Shown here: piece by piece, positions 62,662 to 64,000 of the stretch
Layout: every line of letters starts with the position of its first letter
Position numbering within the stretch: position 1 is the stretch's first letter
Origin: Paenibacillus alvei
Lineage (GTDB): Bacteria; Bacillota; Bacilli; Paenibacillales; NBRC-103111
Direction: 5' to 3'
NCBI GenBank assembly: GCA_945881905.1
Contig: CAMCVV010000004.1
Location: 16,049 to 80,048 of the forward strand
Length of the DNA stretch: 64,000 bases
Made by a program: the position numbers and the translations under genes
The notes under the pieces: model-generated
The model's database searches: none
The model's input: only the letters and a program-made list of their open reading frames with translations
What the model was told of the DNA's origin: nothing

Positions 62662-64000
62662 ATGAGCTTAAGTATGATAGTCATGTTGGTTCAGTTTTTC
62701 TTTGCGGTCGTAATTGGTATTTATTTCTGGAATTTATTAAGAAGTCAACAGACGAATCGAACTGCTGTGCAACGTGAATCAAAAATAGAATTGGAAAAGT
62801 TGCGTAAATTGAGATCAATTTCGCTTACCAAACCATTGACTGAAAAGACCAGACCAGCTACATGGGACGAAATCATTGGGCAAAAAGATGGACTGAAAGC
62901 GTTAAAGGCAGCTCTGTGCAGTGCAAATCCACAGCATGTGATTATTTACGGACCTCCAGGAGTAGGGAAAACTGCAGCTGCACGTATGATTTTGGAAGAA
63001 GCAAAACAAAATCCAGCGTCACCATTTCGATGTGAAGCCAAATTTATTGAAATCGATGCAACAGTTTTAAGATTTGACGAAAGAGGAATTGCAGATCCAT
63101 TGATAGGTTCTGTTCATGACCCCATCTACCAAGGAGCAGGTGCGATGGGAGTTGCAGGTATCCCGCAACCCAAATCCGGTGCAGTAACCAAAGCACACGG
63201 TGGAATTTTATTCATCGATGAGATTGGTGAATTACACGGTAGCCAAATGAATAAATTACTGAAAGTCCTAGAAGATCGTAAGGTGTATTTAGAGAGTGCT
63301 TACTATCATTCAGAAGATTCGCAAATACCACCCTTTATTCATGATATATTTCAAAATGGCTTACCTGCTGATTTTCGACTTGTGGGTGCAACGACACGAT
63401 CGCCTAGTGAAATTCCAGCTGCGATACGTTCGAGATGTTTGGAGATTTATTTCCGTCCGTTATTACCTGAAGAAATTGTTCTCATTGCGAAGCAAGCTCT
63501 CGCCAAAATCGGTTTGACGGAGATTCGTTGTCAGGTCGAAAGTCGATCCCCGATTGAATTTTTGAAGAAATACGCTACAAATGGAAGAGAAACGGTCAAT
63601 ATGATTCAACTTGCTGCAGGAATTGCGCTTTCTGAGCAGCGCCACTGGATCACTTCACAAGATATGGAATGGGTGATCAATAGTTCACAACTTGTACCCC
63701 GTATCGAGAAAAAGGTTCCCTTATTTCCCCAAGTGGGGTTTGTCAATGGGTTAGCGATATATGGACCCAACCAAGGAATACTGCTCGAGGTTGAAGTGAT
63801 CGCGATTCATGCTTCGGCGCATAAAGGGAAAATAAATATTACTGGAATCGTGGATGAAGAGGAAATGGGAAGTGCTTCTCGCACACTCCGTCGAAAAAGC
63901 ATGGCACGTGGATCGCTTGAAAATGTCTTAACGGTTCTTCGGAGATTGGGAATTAAAGTTAAAAATTATGACTTGCATATCAATTTTACAGGGGGCATCC
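62662..64000 (+). CDS. lonB: Membrane-associated Lon-family protease LonB, 3' end beyond the window
   Basis: At least 446 residues, still open at the window end. An N-terminal hydrophobic segment (about residues 5-25) distinguishes LonB from cytoplasmic LonA. The AAA+ domain follows: Walker A GPPGVGKT (97-104), Walker B ILFIDEIGEL and the sensor region GATTRSPSEIPAAIRSR. Part of the protease domain is present (EVEVIAIHASAHKGKINITG and RGSLENVLTVLRRLG), but the catalytic Ser-Lys pair lies downstream. In B. subtilis lonB is under sigma-F in the forespore. ATG 62662 has AGGAGG nine bases upstream. Confidence 0.95.
   Translation, partial: MSLSMIVMLVQFFFAVVIGIYFWNLLRSQQTNRTAVQRESKIELEKLRKLRSISLTKPLTEKTRPATWDEIIGQKDGLKALKAALCSANPQHVIIYGPPGVGKTAAARMILEEAKQNPASPFRCEAKFIEIDATVLRFDERGIADPLIGSVHDPIYQGAGAMGVAGIPQPKSGAVTKAHGGILFIDEIGELHGSQMNKLLKVLEDRKVYLESAYYHSEDSQIPPFIHDIFQNGLPADFRLVGATTRSPSEIPAAIRSRCLEIYFRPLLPEEIVLIAKQALAKIGLTEIRCQVESRSPIEFLKKYATNGRETVNMIQLAAGIALSEQRHWITSQDMEWVINSSQLVPRIEKKVPLFPQVGFVNGLAIYGPNQGILLEVEVIAIHASAHKGKINITGIVDEEEMGSASRTLRRKSMARGSLENVLTVLRRLGIKVKNYDLHINFTGGI

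Noticed and set aside
1..64000. Insertion sequences, prophage or plasmid genes
   Set aside because: No transposase, integrase, phage structural or replication-initiator gene was recognised on either strand.

Overview
The window comes from an endospore-forming member of the Bacillales, most likely Paenibacillaceae. The evidence is a low G+C chromosome (around 40% by eye), strong AGGAGG-type ribosome binding sites, many TTG and GTG starts, and the sporulation genes gerE, gerM and a YheC/YheD-type ATP-grasp coat protein. The backbone order (dnaI, trxA, uvrC, sdhCAB, gerE, gerM, rph, rdgB, a YsoA-like gene, tig, clpX, lonB) matches the uvrC-to-lon region of Bacillus subtilis, opened up by strain-specific insertions. 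I see no prophage, insertion sequence or CRISPR array.

Layout. 1-9.6 kb: end of dnaI, a YqzM-like small protein, trxA, uvrC, the KtrB/KtrA potassium system, a divergent LysR regulator and sdhCAB. 9.7-21 kb: a cation efflux protein, an NfeD/SPFH membrane pair, AraC and LysR regulators, a PhyH-family dioxygenase, a PHP phosphatase, a broken EamA transporter, two HAD phosphatases, an SDR and a DEAD-box helicase. 21-28 kb: a secretion-oriented block with a membrane-anchored flavoprotein divergent from a large subtilase carrying a seven-repeat region and a dockerin, then a CDGSH protein and an anchored HtrA-like protease. 28-38 kb: aminotransferase, ACT-domain malic enzyme, EamA and Fsr-type transporters, psd, a cephalosporin-C deacetylase-like esterase and a CrtI-like flavoprotein.

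38-45 kb: a surface-glycan block. A YheC/YheD-like gene and a hypothetical gene precede a tight run of ugd, a UDP-xylose synthase-type gene, galU and a glycosyltransferase with a very basic tail. Together the first three can convert glucose-1-phosphate to UDP-glucose, UDP-glucuronate and UDP-xylose; the fourth is the candidate user. A CAP-domain wall protein and gerE follow. 45-56 kb: methyltransferase, a metallo-beta-lactamase-fold gene with a G+C-rich core, a double-domain PgpA/YutG protein, gerM-rph-rdgB, asnB, a purine permease and an AraC regulator. 56-64 kb: tRNA-Arg(UCU) beside four 20-bp tandem repeats, the YsoA-like gene that seems to lack a standard start codon, then the protein-quality-control genes tig, clpP, clpX and lonB (cut by the window end), with ispG between clpX and lonB.

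Points most worth a second look: the apparent AUA start at 56907; the dyad-symmetric 20-bp repeat array next to the tRNA; the UDP-xylose operon with the polybasic glycosyltransferase; the G+C-rich island inside the hydrolase gene at 46.7-47.3 kb; the tandem PgpA/YutG protein; the flavoprotein predicted to face outside; and four decayed genes (EamA, PhyH, an SDR/enoyl reductase tail, one unidentified). Terminators and promoters were found by eye; all family names rest on recognised motifs, not on database searches.
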